Assembly (NCBI GenBank): GCA_905234195.1
Contig: CAJOFR010000014.1
Location: 1 to 42,111, forward strand
Direction: 5' to 3'
Length of the DNA stretch: 42,111 bases
Origin: an uncultured Selenomonadaceae bacterium
GTDB lineage: Bacteria > Bacillota > Negativicutes > Selenomonadales > Selenomonadaceae
The position numbers were made by a program, and so were the translations under genes. Below are positions 33,810 to 41,662 of this stretch, one piece after another. Within the stretch, counting starts at the first letter, position 1. Each line of letters starts with the position of its first letter. The notes under the pieces were generated by a model. That model did not search any database. It worked only from the letters and a program-made list of their open reading frames with translations, and had not been told where the DNA came from.

Positions 33810-35115
33810 TTTTAAATTCCTTCCCAATTTTTATTTTTTCCTCCAATTCCTCAAAGCCCGCAACAATTTCTTCAGGCGTTATTTGAGTTATGCAATGCGC
33901 CTCTGCATGACAACAGCCGCCGTAAAATTTTTTGTGTGCGCAATCGTCAAGAGCGTATTTTGGACGAATTATCACGGCGATTGTTTGCCAAGGAGAAAAG
34001 CGACGGTATTCGCTGAGAATTCCCTGCATTTCATTTTCCTTGTTTTTGGCTTCGCGGTAAATGGCTAAAACCGGAACGTCCGCCGCCGCAGCCATGTGCA
34101 TTACGCCGCTGTCGTTGCCGATATAAAAATCCATTTGGCTGATTATGGCTTCAGTCTCCCGAAAAGTTGTTTGAGCTACCAAATTTAAAACACTTCCCGA
34201 CGGCAAATTTTTTTCCAGAAAATCGGCATCTTTCTTTTCAGTTGCGCCGCCAATAATAACAAAATTAATTCCCCTGTCTTGAATTTTTTTCAAAGCCTCA
34301 AGCAATTTTTTTACAGGATATTTGCGGCTGCCCCCCCCCGCTCCGATGCCGACGACAGCCCTTTTCCCGCGCTTGACGGGCAATTTTTTCAGCAACTCCC
34401 GCGCATTTAAAAAATCTTTTTCGTCATACCAAAGTTCCATTCGAGTATTCGAAACCTTAAATCCCGTCGCCTCCAAAAGATAAAAATGTTTTTCTGCCTC
34501 GTGAATTACGGTCTTGGGGGATATAATATTTCGGGTTAGCAGATTGTCGTTGACGTACGCATATTCGTTTTGAAAATTATCAATCCAAGAATCGTAGGGA
34601 TCACAACCGTAACCCAGACGCTCCCGCGCGCCGCTCATAAAAGCCACAAACAGCCCGCCCATGCTGTCGCTGCCCCACTGCGAACAAAAAGCCGTAGAAA
34701 AATTTCTGCTCCAGAGATTATCGCGGCAAAATTTTGAGATACTCTTCAAGACATCCAAAAATTTTTTTCCGTCGGTTAATCCGTCAAACGCCAAAACTTC
34801 ATTTACATAGGGACAAAGTTCGGCGATGGAATAAACATGCGGGTGAACGAGTAAAGTTATTCTTGCCTTCGGAAAATTATTTCTGACCTCACGAATAAAA
34901 CCGCTAGTCAAAATGAAATCGCCTGCCGCGTCCGCCACTCTCAAAATCAAAATGTTTTCAACGCCACAGGGAAATTTTTCGCGGAAGTGCGCCTTCTGTA
35001 ATTCCTCTTCCATTTTGGGAATAAAAATTTTCTCGTCAAGTTTATTGCCCTTCCTAATTTCCTGGAAAGTATATTTCAAAAATTTTTGCATATCCTCATA
35101 GGGTTCCCTTGCCAC
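33796..35115 (-). CDS. GT9-family glycosyltransferase (heptosyltransferase-like) with a nine-G tract
   Basis: The 439-residue protein has an N-terminal extension of about 50 residues. It then shows the GT9 pattern ILILRVADAAGDFILTSGFIREVR, LLVHP, a C-terminal nucleotide-sugar domain with VVGIGAGGGSRKYPV, and IGNDSGVMHMAAAADVPV. A cysteine cluster (CAHKKFYGGCCHAEAHC) near the end resembles the metal-finger idea of the neighbouring enzymes but is not the same motif. It probably transfers heptose or a related sugar. A run of nine G (34331-34339) lies in the codons for GGG in the phosphate-binding loop, so slippage would truncate the protein. The start is GTG 35115 behind GAGGAG. It follows the two autotransporter-type heptosyltransferases on the same strand. 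Confidence 0.85.
   Translation of the reverse strand: MAREPYEDMQKFLKYTFQEIRKGNKLDEKIFIPKMEEELQKAHFREKFPCGVENILILRVADAAGDFILTSGFIREVRNNFPKARITLLVHPHVYSIAELCPYVNEVLAFDGLTDGKKFLDVLKSISKFCRDNLWSRNFSTAFCSQWGSDSMGGLFVAFMSGARERLGYGCDPYDSWIDNFQNEYAYVNDNLLTRNIISPKTVIHEAEKHFYLLEATGFKVSNTRMELWYDEKDFLNARELLKKLPVKRGKRAVVGIGAGGGSRKYPVKKLLEALKKIQDRGINFVIIGGATEKKDADFLEKNLPSGSVLNLVAQTTFRETEAIISQMDFYIGNDSGVMHMAAAADVPVLAIYREAKNKENEMQGILSEYRRFSPWQTIAVIIRPKYALDDCAHKKFYGGCCHAEAHCITQITPEEIVAGFEELEEKIKIGKEFKNGKY
34331..34339 (-). repeat. Poly-G tract (9) inside the GT9 gene
   Basis: Nine C on the + strand, nine G in the coding strand, in the codons for the glycine loop near residue 259. The tract is in frame in this sequence. 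Confidence 0.9.
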
Positions 35116-35151
35116 TAACTATCAACTCCTCTAAAGTTTTTTTATCTCCTT

Positions 35152-36393
35152 TCAAGATAAAGCCGGTACCTTCAAATTTTTTTCGATTATCAGCCGCTCT
35201 ATTGTGTTAATCACTTGTCGCGGCGAAATTTTTTTCTGGCACTCCAACTCGCGCGGCGTATCGGCATAATAAGGGCAACTTTGGTTGCGGAAAATTACGC
35301 GCGGATCATTAAAACAACCGCTACACAAAAGCCGGTTCGCTATACGGTAGCGCGTGTAAAATTCAAACCAATTCTGCGTAAAGCCGCCAATCATCACAAC
35401 GGGACAATTCACCGCATCCGCCAGCCACGCCAGCCCGTCACTTAAGCCGATAAAAAATTCCGCGTAGTGCAGGAAATTTGCCGACTCCACCAAAAAATTT
35501 TCGTCAACACCCACGACGCGGTAACCTAATTGCCGCAAATAATTTATTACCGCGCTCCAGCCGTTCGGATAAAGCCACGCACGATTTTTCTTTGAAGTAT
35601 TCGTCGCAATGCAAACATACGGCTCGGCTATCGGGCGCGAGACAATCGGATTGAATTTTAATTTCTTTGGCTGACGACTCAAGCCCAAAATCGCTCCGCC
35701 GATTCTTTCCATTGGCTCAGTGCGACACTCGAACGGCAAAAATAAAACGTCGCTGAAGGAAAACATAGGATAAAACGTCGCGTAATGTCTGTAGGAAATT
35801 TCAGCCTCCTGCGGAATGTCCGGATAAAACAGCGCAAAAAGTTGCCGATATTTTTCCGACAGAAAAACTGACACGCGGCAATTATAATGCTCCTGAAAAT
35901 CTTTGACATAGGGAATCAATGCCATGAGCTCATCAAGCTCGACATTCTGAAAAGCAAGCAGAACATTTTTTTCGGCAAGCTCCATTTTGTGAGAAAAAAT
36001 CACTTTGCTTTTCGTGCTGACTTCCACTTTCCAGCGGATATAATATTTTTCAAAAGACATAAGCCGCGTGGCTGAAATATCCGCGTCGAAAAAAATTCCG
36101 CCGGTATACGAGTCACTGATTTTGACATGATATTTGCCCGGCGGAACGTCCAGCCGCAGACCGAAATTAAAATCCAACTTCAACCCGTAATCATTCGGCA
36201 CGGAATTTATTTCGTTCGCGCAGGCCGCTCCGTAATTCGGATAAGCGCGCGTGACGTCCGTTATAATCCTTTCGCCGATAAACTTTGAAACATTTTCCCG
36301 CTCGGCGTAATTCACCGGCGATTCGTTCATGCTCTGCACGGCGTTGCGGGTAATCTCGTCCATGTCCCGCGCGTAAAAAAATTTGACGTTCAC
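35152..36393 (-). CDS. Autotransporter-type protein O-heptosyltransferase (TibC/Aah-like), copy 2
   Basis: The protein (413 residues from GTG 36393) matches the bacterial autotransporter heptosyltransferase family, which adds heptose from an ADP-heptose donor to serines of beta-helical surface proteins. An N-terminal beta-rich part includes LDFNFGLRLDVPPGKYHVKI. A GT9-like catalytic part has WLYPNGWSAVINYL and FIGLSDGLAWLADAV. The family's four-cysteine iron finger is present: CSGC, then SCPY, then LECQKK. The open frame reaches 36471, but GTG at 36391-36393 sits 7 bases behind AAGGAGG and overlaps the stop of copy 1 (GTGA). No autotransporter gene is seen, while flagellin lies upstream on the same strand, so flagellin may be its target. 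Confidence 0.85.
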   Translation of the reverse strand: MNVKFFYARDMDEITRNAVQSMNESPVNYAERENVSKFIGERIITDVTRAYPNYGAACANEINSVPNDYGLKLDFNFGLRLDVPPGKYHVKISDSYTGGIFFDADISATRLMSFEKYYIRWKVEVSTKSKVIFSHKMELAEKNVLLAFQNVELDELMALIPYVKDFQEHYNCRVSVFLSEKYRQLFALFYPDIPQEAEISYRHYATFYPMFSFSDVLFLPFECRTEPMERIGGAILGLSRQPKKLKFNPIVSRPIAEPYVCIATNTSKKNRAWLYPNGWSAVINYLRQLGYRVVGVDENFLVESANFLHYAEFFIGLSDGLAWLADAVNCPVVMIGGFTQNWFEFYTRYRIANRLLCSGCFNDPRVIFRNQSCPYYADTPRELECQKKISPRQVINTIERLIIEKNLKVPALS

Positions 36394-37667
36394 TGCCGCT
36401 CCTCCTTCAAGTCCGCTATAAGTTGATTTATCACGGCGATAACCTGTCGCGGCATAATTTTTCTTTGACACTCCAGTTCGCGGGGAGTCTTTTCATGGTA
36501 GGGGCAAGCCTGGTCGCGGAAAATTACGCGCAGGTCATTAAAACAACCGTTGCACAAAAGCGGATTAATTACGCGGTATGGATTATAAAATTCATACCAC
36601 TGCCGAGAAAAGCCGCAAATCATGACAACTTTGCAGCCGACGCTGTGAGCCAGCCACGATAAGCCACTGCTCAGCCCGATAAAAAAATCCGCGTAATAAA
36701 GCATATCGGCACGTTCAATCAGCGGGTGGTTGCCGGTGAAATCTTCGGCGAACTTCGGCTTTTTAATCGTGTGTAAATAGTTCGTAACCTTCGCGTCCTT
36801 ATCAATGCACAGCACGCGGTAGCCAAGCTCTTTCAGGTGACGAACGACAATATCCCAGCCGCCGGGATAGAGCCAGCATTTCGGAGTTCCCGACGCCTGC
36901 ACACCAATGCAAACGTATGGTTCCTTTATCCTGCGCGGCTTAGACGGAGTGTATTTTGCGTTCGGCGCGACGGTGTTCAGCCCGAAAATCAAACTGCCCA
37001 TATTTTCCATTGGCGTCGTCCGCCCGTCCGTCGGTAAAAACAGCAAACTGCTTATCGCTATCATCGGGTAAAACGTCGCATAAAACTCAAAGGTTTCCTT
37101 GTCGGCTTGTTTAAGGTCGGGGTAAAGTTGCTTGAAAAATTCGCGCAGATATTTTGGCAGGACAACCGTCACATCACAGCCGTAAACTTTTTGCAGTTCG
37201 CTGACGTACGGCATCAAAGCCATCGCGTCGCCCATTGCCCTACCCGCGAAGTAAACTTGCACAGGTTGCCCCGTCAAGTCGAACGTGTGCGAAAATACCG
37301 GCTCCCCGTCGCGGCTAACGTCAACCTGCCAATGCACGTAATATTTTTCCAGAGAAATCAGCCGCTTGTCAGAAATATCCTCGTCGAAAAAAATTTGTCC
37401 GCTGTCGAAATCGCTGACCTTAACGTGCCAATTTCCCTCCGGAATATCCAAGCGCAAGCCGAAGTTAAAATCTATCTTCAAGCCCTCAATTCCCGTCTCG
37501 CCATAAATTTCCTCTTCGCAACCTTTTTGCGCGTTGGGCTGTATTCGCATAATCGCATTTAAAAAAGTTTCCTTGTCCGAGTCCGCAAACTCTACCCCGT
37601 CAAAATTCCCGACGGAGCGAACATAATCTTTTATTTCCTTCACGCAGAAAAATTTCATTTCCTTCAA
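36390..37667 (-). CDS. Autotransporter-type protein O-heptosyltransferase (TibC/Aah-like), copy 1
   Basis: This paralogue of the next gene has the same order: beta-rich KIDFNFGLRLDIPEGNWHVKV, a GT9-like part with CWLYPGGWDIVVRHL and FIGLSSGLSWLAHSV, and the iron finger CNGC, ACPY, LECQRK near the C-terminus. Family members form dodecamers around an Fe centre in the known TibC structure. The frame is open to 37763; TTG 37667 behind GGAAGGGGGG (424 residues) or ATG 37658 are the likely starts. A rho-independent terminator lies just upstream, so expression may depend on read-through from flagellin or on a promoter within the gap. Two coupled copies suggest a hetero-complex or two acceptor specificities. 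Confidence 0.85.
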   Translation of the reverse strand: MKEMKFFCVKEIKDYVRSVGNFDGVEFADSDKETFLNAIMRIQPNAQKGCEEEIYGETGIEGLKIDFNFGLRLDIPEGNWHVKVSDFDSGQIFFDEDISDKRLISLEKYYVHWQVDVSRDGEPVFSHTFDLTGQPVQVYFAGRAMGDAMALMPYVSELQKVYGCDVTVVLPKYLREFFKQLYPDLKQADKETFEFYATFYPMIAISSLLFLPTDGRTTPMENMGSLIFGLNTVAPNAKYTPSKPRRIKEPYVCIGVQASGTPKCWLYPGGWDIVVRHLKELGYRVLCIDKDAKVTNYLHTIKKPKFAEDFTGNHPLIERADMLYYADFFIGLSSGLSWLAHSVGCKVVMICGFSRQWYEFYNPYRVINPLLCNGCFNDLRVIFRDQACPYHEKTPRELECQRKIMPRQVIAVINQLIADLKEERQ

Positions 37668-37683
37668 GGCAAGCCCCCCTTCC

Positions 37684-37718
37684 AAAAAAATACCCCCTCG
37701 CAAGACAGCGCGGGAGGG
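37684..37718 (-). terminator. Terminator or attenuator between flagellin and the heptosyltransferases
   Basis: On the minus strand CCCTCCCGC (37710-37718) pairs with GCGAGGGGG (37693-37701), with one mismatch and one wobble, followed by TA and seven T (37684-37690). It lies 17 bases before the heptosyltransferase start and would limit read-through from the flagellin transcript. Confidence 0.65.
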
Positions 37719-37724
37719 AATTAC

Positions 37725-38058
37725 AATACAATGGTTGTTAAGAACATATGATACGCGATTCACTCGTCAGCAAACCGACGGTATCACCAAAATTATGAAA
37801 CAATAAATTTAGATGAGTGCAAAAGCAGAGAGACCGCCGACTCCACACAAAGCCGACGGTCCCCAGCCTTTCAAACGCCGCGTCAAACGGAGCGAACGTT
37901 TTGGGATTTGTTTTTTACTACCATCGAGCCTCTCATACCGGAGGTTTTCTTTACCATGACACGACCCCTTTCGGAAGTCTGCCTTTTATATTCAACCCTC
38001 TAATCGGGGCTGTTATCTTAGTTTTTAAGAGGAAAGAATCTTTCTTCCTTACCACTTA
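37725..38058 (-). other. Structured intergenic region downstream of flagellin
   Basis: Between the flagellin stop and the terminator there is no gene of normal size. Two clear stems lie on the minus strand: GAC(T)TCC-GAAA-GGGGTC at 37963-37979 with a GAAA tetraloop, and GACCGTCGGC/GTCGGCGGTC at 37832-37861 with a 10-base loop. ACCGTCGG words recur at 37776-37784 and in the region upstream of flagellin (41601-41608). A short copy of the flagellin start lies at 37883-37924. It could be a leader of the heptosyltransferase operon; no known riboswitch class is recognised. Confidence 0.45.
37883..37924 (-). pseudogene. Short copy of the flagellin gene start (relic or mini-ORF)
   Basis: A 13-codon frame MVVKNKSQNVRSV ends in TGA. 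Its first 17 bases (37908-37924) are identical to the start of the flagellin coding region at 41138-41154 (MVVKNN). A Val-Arg pair falls at the same codon position as in flagellin (AAVRTLN). GAGAGG lies just upstream. It may be a remnant of a former tandem flagellin gene or a leader peptide. Confidence 0.45.
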
Positions 38059-41000
38059 TTACTGCAACAAGCTGAGTACTGCGCTTGCATTCTGGTTAGC
38101 CTGCGCGAGCATGGACTGCGCCGCCTGCAAGAGGACGTTGTTCTTCGTGTAAGTGGTCATCTCTTTCGCCATATCAGCGTCACGGATTGTGGATTCTGCC
38201 GCCTGCGTATTTTCAGCGGACGTCGTCAAGTTGCTTGCTGTGTATTCGAGACGAGCCTCAATCGCGCCAATCGTCGTCGCCTGGTCAAGAGCTTTTGCAA
38301 GGGCGTTATCGAGAACCGCAACTGCCGCATTTGCGCGCTCCTGCGTAGTGATATTCAGCGTGGAGCCGTCCGAACCTTTCAAGCCGAGTGCCTCCGCACG
38401 CATATCCTGCAAGCCGACAGAAATCGACTGGTTAGCCTGCGCGCCGACGTGGAGTTTCAAAGAGTAGTCAACGGATTCATTCGCCGCGAATATCGTCGTG
38501 CTGAACGCATTGAGGAATTCGTTCGTCGTCTTCTTGACTTGCCCTTCGCTGTTGGCAATGCTGATTGTCAAGCCGGCAATCTGCCCGCCAAGACTGTCAT
38601 GCGCCGCCGTGACCGTCAAGCCGACTGTGTCGTCCGCAGTGTGGACTGTGTCTTTTGCCGCATTAAGACCAATATCTTTTCCAGAGTGAACAAGCCCGTC
38701 GTCCGCCGTCGCCGTCGCCGTGAATTTGTTTTTGAATTCGTCGTAGGCATCTTGCGCTACAGTGTTGCCCGCGATATTCGTGTTATCGGTGTCCGTATCT
38801 GCGCTGAAGGTATAATCTTCCGCCGTGCCGTCACCGTCGCTGTCATAGCTAATCGTGATGTCAAGTGGAGCGTCGGGGACTGCCGTCAAGCCTTTGTAAG
38901 CGTCCTCTACCGCAGCCTTAATGAGATCCTTCACATTATCCAATGCCGCCGCCGCGTCTTCAACTTCTTGTTTCGGTTTCAACGAATTGAAGTGGTCAAT
39001 CATGTGCTTAACCGAGTCTTCGACGCTTGAGGTAAATCCGGCTGTCGTAAGAGCACCCTGAACAGCTGATTGAGCACTAGCCAAATCGAGCACAGTGTCA
39101 AGGTTCGACAAATCATCTTCGACGGTCATTGAGCTTGAGTCGTAGCCTGACGGTGCTGTGGAGCCACTACCACCGAGCACATAGTTCAAGGTATCTGCTA
39201 CAGCCTTCAGCGCGTTCGTAACTGTCGTCTCGTTGTAAGTGTTGGTATATGTCCCGAAAGCTGAGGCGACGAGTTGAACTGTATTGCTGTCAGTCAATCC
39301 GGTGGCGGTAGCTGTGCCTTTATAAGCATTGAACTGATCTTCAGAGAGGAAGTAGTTTGCGTAGGTATCTTGGTTGATTTTGGCATCGTTGCCGGTGAAA
39401 GGAGCAGCATAGTCCGCAGATCCGCCGCTGGAAACTGCCTGCGCCGCCTTGTAGATCATTTCTGCGTCAGCCAGGTTATGAACCGCAGCTGTGCCTGCGC
39501 CAATATCCTTAAAAGCGGCAAGAGTATCTGCAACAACATCATTACCTTTTGTTGCCGTAGCCGTCATGACATTTACAGCTTGAGCCGCATCGGCAGCAGT
39601 GGTCACACCAGTTAATGCTGCCGAACCGTCAGCCCAGCCATCAATAATACCAACAATGTCATTGACAAGTTGAATGGCACCACCCTTTTTATTATCTGCA
39701 TCAAGTGTATCAGCATCCCAGTTAGTACTACCAACTGCAAAAGTACTTTGTGTAGTTCCATCTACAGTTGTCCACGTAAGACACTGATCAGCCCCCGTTC
39801 CAGCTCTACTTTGGTCACCTGTCGCCATCCATTGCGCAGACGCAAGAGCAGAGACTGCTGCATCTGTTGCAGCATCCACATCAGCTTTAAGGGCAGTACC
39901 GCCGGTAGCGTCGTCAGCGCCATCCGCCGTGTGTGTGTACATATATTGGAGGGCGGAAGCCAATTCTGCGGTGTCTGTGTTGGTGCTGGTAAGTGCCGAC
40001 GCCCCTGCCGCGACAATCGCTTTCAATTCATTGTTGTCAGCCTCTGCTACTCTTGCCTGAGCCGTCGTGTAAGTCCAGTTGTAGGAGTCAGTCGTTGCCG
40101 CCGCCTGTGAAGGGGTAGTCGTCAAATTAGCTACTGCCGCTTCTGCCGCATCGGTAGCCGCCTCTGCCGCGTTGTTGCTTGTCGTCACGCCGAGATTAGC
40201 CGCGCCGAAAACGTCCGCCGCCGCGTTTGCCGCACTCTGCGCATCGGCATAAATATTTTGTTCCGCGAGGGCTTCGGCGACTTTCGTTGCGGTATCGCCG
40301 CTCAAACCGGCAACAAGAGTTTGTACGTCTGCAGTGCTTGCAGCTGTCACGTTGACGCCCGCATCTGACAGGACGGTAACGACTGCATCAGAATTGCTGT
40401 CGTTTATGGTGTTGAATTCTTGAGAGCCCAGCTTAAAGGTGACGGCGGCTGAAGCGTCGGTGGTTTCACTGCCGGCACTGTCCACCATTGTGATTTCGGC
40501 TCTGCGCAAATCATTCAAGTTACTGAAAATATCTTCGAGAGTAGAATTGCCGACGCTGTAGGTTGTGGTATAAGTCGTACCGTCCTTAACGAAAGAGGCG
40601 GTGACTTTGTCAGTGGAAACGATTTCAAGACTTTCGCCTTTGCGGTTAGTAATATTGGTAAGCGCGTCGCTACCAACAACACCCGCACCGAGACTTTGGT
40701 TAGTGAAAGCGGTCTTCGTGGCGTCGCCGGCCTGCGCCTTAGAGCCTTCAATGAGGTATTTGCCATTGAAGGTAACAAGAGCGTTGTCATCGATTTGGTC
40801 GATGAACTGATCCACTTCCTTCTGAATAGTTTTGCGGTCGTCGTCGGTGTTGGTGTCGGTTGCCGCGTTAATAGCCTTCTCCTTCATAGTCTTAAGGATT
40901 TCGATTGTGCTTGCGACGGCACCCTCTGCGGTTTTCATAAGACTCGAACCGTTTTGGGTATTCTGATTCGCCTGGTCAAGGGCGCGGATCTGAACGCGCA

Positions 41001-41160
41001 TGCGTTCGGAAATAGCGTACCCCGATGCGTCGTCCTGCGCGGAATTAATTTTCATACCGCTGGAGACTTTTGCGAGACTCTTCTGCAAAGCAGAGCTGTT
41101 GCTGTTAAGAGTGTTGAGCGTGCGAACTGCCGCCATGTTGTTTTTTACTACCATTGCCAT
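38059..41160 (-). CDS. Giant flagellin with a large Ala/Thr/Ser/Asp-rich insertion
   Basis: The protein has about 1033 residues from ATG 41160 (AAGGAGG nine bases upstream); the open frame to 41322 is not translated as flagellin. The N-terminal D0/D1 part is classic: MVVKNNMAAVRTLN, KVSSGMKINSAQDDASGYAISERM and QNTQNGSSLMKTAEGA. The C-terminal 170 residues are also classic: QVKKTTNEFLNAFST, LNITTQERANAAVAVLD, GAIEARLEYTASNLTT and MLAQANQNASAVLSLLQ. Between about residues 150 and 860 lies a low-complexity domain rich in Ala, Thr, Ser, Asp and Asn, poor in aromatics, without Cys except one. Normal flagellins are 270-550 residues. The insert would be exposed on the filament and offers many sites for O-glycosylation by the enzymes encoded downstream. 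Confidence 0.93.
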   Translation of the reverse strand: MAMVVKNNMAAVRTLNTLNSNSSALQKSLAKVSSGMKINSAQDDASGYAISERMRVQIRALDQANQNTQNGSSLMKTAEGAVASTIEILKTMKEKAINAATDTNTDDDRKTIQKEVDQFIDQIDDNALVTFNGKYLIEGSKAQAGDATKTAFTNQSLGAGVVGSDALTNITNRKGESLEIVSTDKVTASFVKDGTTYTTTYSVGNSTLEDIFSNLNDLRRAEITMVDSAGSETTDASAAVTFKLGSQEFNTINDSNSDAVVTVLSDAGVNVTAASTADVQTLVAGLSGDTATKVAEALAEQNIYADAQSAANAAADVFGAANLGVTTSNNAAEAATDAAEAAVANLTTTPSQAAATTDSYNWTYTTAQARVAEADNNELKAIVAAGASALTSTNTDTAELASALQYMYTHTADGADDATGGTALKADVDAATDAAVSALASAQWMATGDQSRAGTGADQCLTWTTVDGTTQSTFAVGSTNWDADTLDADNKKGGAIQLVNDIVGIIDGWADGSAALTGVTTAADAAQAVNVMTATATKGNDVVADTLAAFKDIGAGTAAVHNLADAEMIYKAAQAVSSGGSADYAAPFTGNDAKINQDTYANYFLSEDQFNAYKGTATATGLTDSNTVQLVASAFGTYTNTYNETTVTNALKAVADTLNYVLGGSGSTAPSGYDSSSMTVEDDLSNLDTVLDLASAQSAVQGALTTAGFTSSVEDSVKHMIDHFNSLKPKQEVEDAAAALDNVKDLIKAAVEDAYKGLTAVPDAPLDITISYDSDGDGTAEDYTFSADTDTDNTNIAGNTVAQDAYDEFKNKFTATATADDGLVHSGKDIGLNAAKDTVHTADDTVGLTVTAAHDSLGGQIAGLTISIANSEGQVKKTTNEFLNAFSTTIFAANESVDYSLKLHVGAQANQSISVGLQDMRAEALGLKGSDGSTLNITTQERANAAVAVLDNALAKALDQATTIGAIEARLEYTASNLTTSAENTQAAESTIRDADMAKEMTTYTKNNVLLQAAQSMLAQANQNASAVLSLLQ

Positions 41161-41169
41161 TTTAAGTTT

Positions 41170-41219
41170 CCTCCTTGGCTTAAATACATGTATCCTTTTA
41201 GGCGATTTCCTTCTCGCCT
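41170..41219 (-). promoter_or_regulatory. Flagellin leader with ribosome site and CsrA-like hairpin
   Basis: On the minus strand AGGCGA (41214-41219) and TCGCCT (41200-41205) form a stem whose loop GAAGGAAA displays a GGA. Another AAGGA follows, and then the ribosome site AAGGAGG (41170-41176). Two or more GGA sites, one in a loop and one at the ribosome site, are the usual pattern for CsrA repression of flagellin. The csrA and fliW genes are not in the window, so this is an inference. A weak sigma-28-like TAAAATTT occurs about 100 bases before the start, but its -10 part is poor. Confidence 0.45.
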
Positions 41220-41511
41220 TTATATTAACAAGCGTCTTTCCGCAAGATCCGACCGTCGCCGGAAATTTTAACCGCCACGCCGTGCACAAAACGAGCGGCG
41301 CGGAAATTTGCCCATTAGTCATGGATAATAAACGAATCTAAATTGTTCGTCTTTATAAATTATTTTGTTCGCTATTTGTTTTTGAAAGAGCCTTGAAAAT
41401 TTTTCCCTCCGCTTGGGGTTTTTGGGTTGGGAATGTTTTCAAAAAGTATATCGTAAATTTTTTGGAGGAACTTAAGTATTTTTTTCGGGGAGTTGTTTTT
41501 TTTTTTTTGAA

Positions 41512-41545
41512 AACTCAATTTCATGCTAAAGCAAGAAATTGAGTT
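41512..41545. other. Long perfect hairpin preceded by a T13 run
   Basis: AACTCAATTTC (41512-41522) and GAAATTGAGTT (41535-41545) form 11 perfect pairs, extended by TGC/GCA around a TAAA loop after one A-A mismatch. A run of 13 T lies just before it at 41496-41508. On either strand it lacks the following T-run of a terminator. It lies 350 bases upstream of flagellin. I see no gene between 41161 and 41794. Confidence 0.6.
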
Positions 41546-41591
41546 CCTTTCGTAGGCCGCCGCCCCGATATTCCGCTATTTTTTTGCCAGT

Positions 41592-41617
41592 CTGTCGCTA
41601 CCGACGGTTTTTTTTTT
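41592..41617 (+). terminator. Rho-independent terminator on the + strand with no gene upstream
   Basis: CTGTCG (41592-41597), loop CTAC, CGACGG (41602-41607) and ten T (41608-41617). The only + strand sequence before it for many kilobases is non-coding or antisense to flagellin, so it may end a small RNA that includes the hairpin at 41512-41545. Confidence 0.6.
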
Positions 41618-41662
41618 GAAGAGTGACGAGAAAAAATTTTCCCCTAATCTCTAATTTCTTTC

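Noticed and set aside
37930-38000. Possible c-di-GMP-I riboswitch after flagellin
   Set aside because: A GAAA-capped stem and GGCAGAC are present, but the conserved ACGCAAAGCC segment and the second domain are not.
41161-41322. Flagellin extended to 41322
   Set aside because: Flagellins start with a conserved M-V-V-K-N-N block; the extension covers the leader hairpin and ribosome site.
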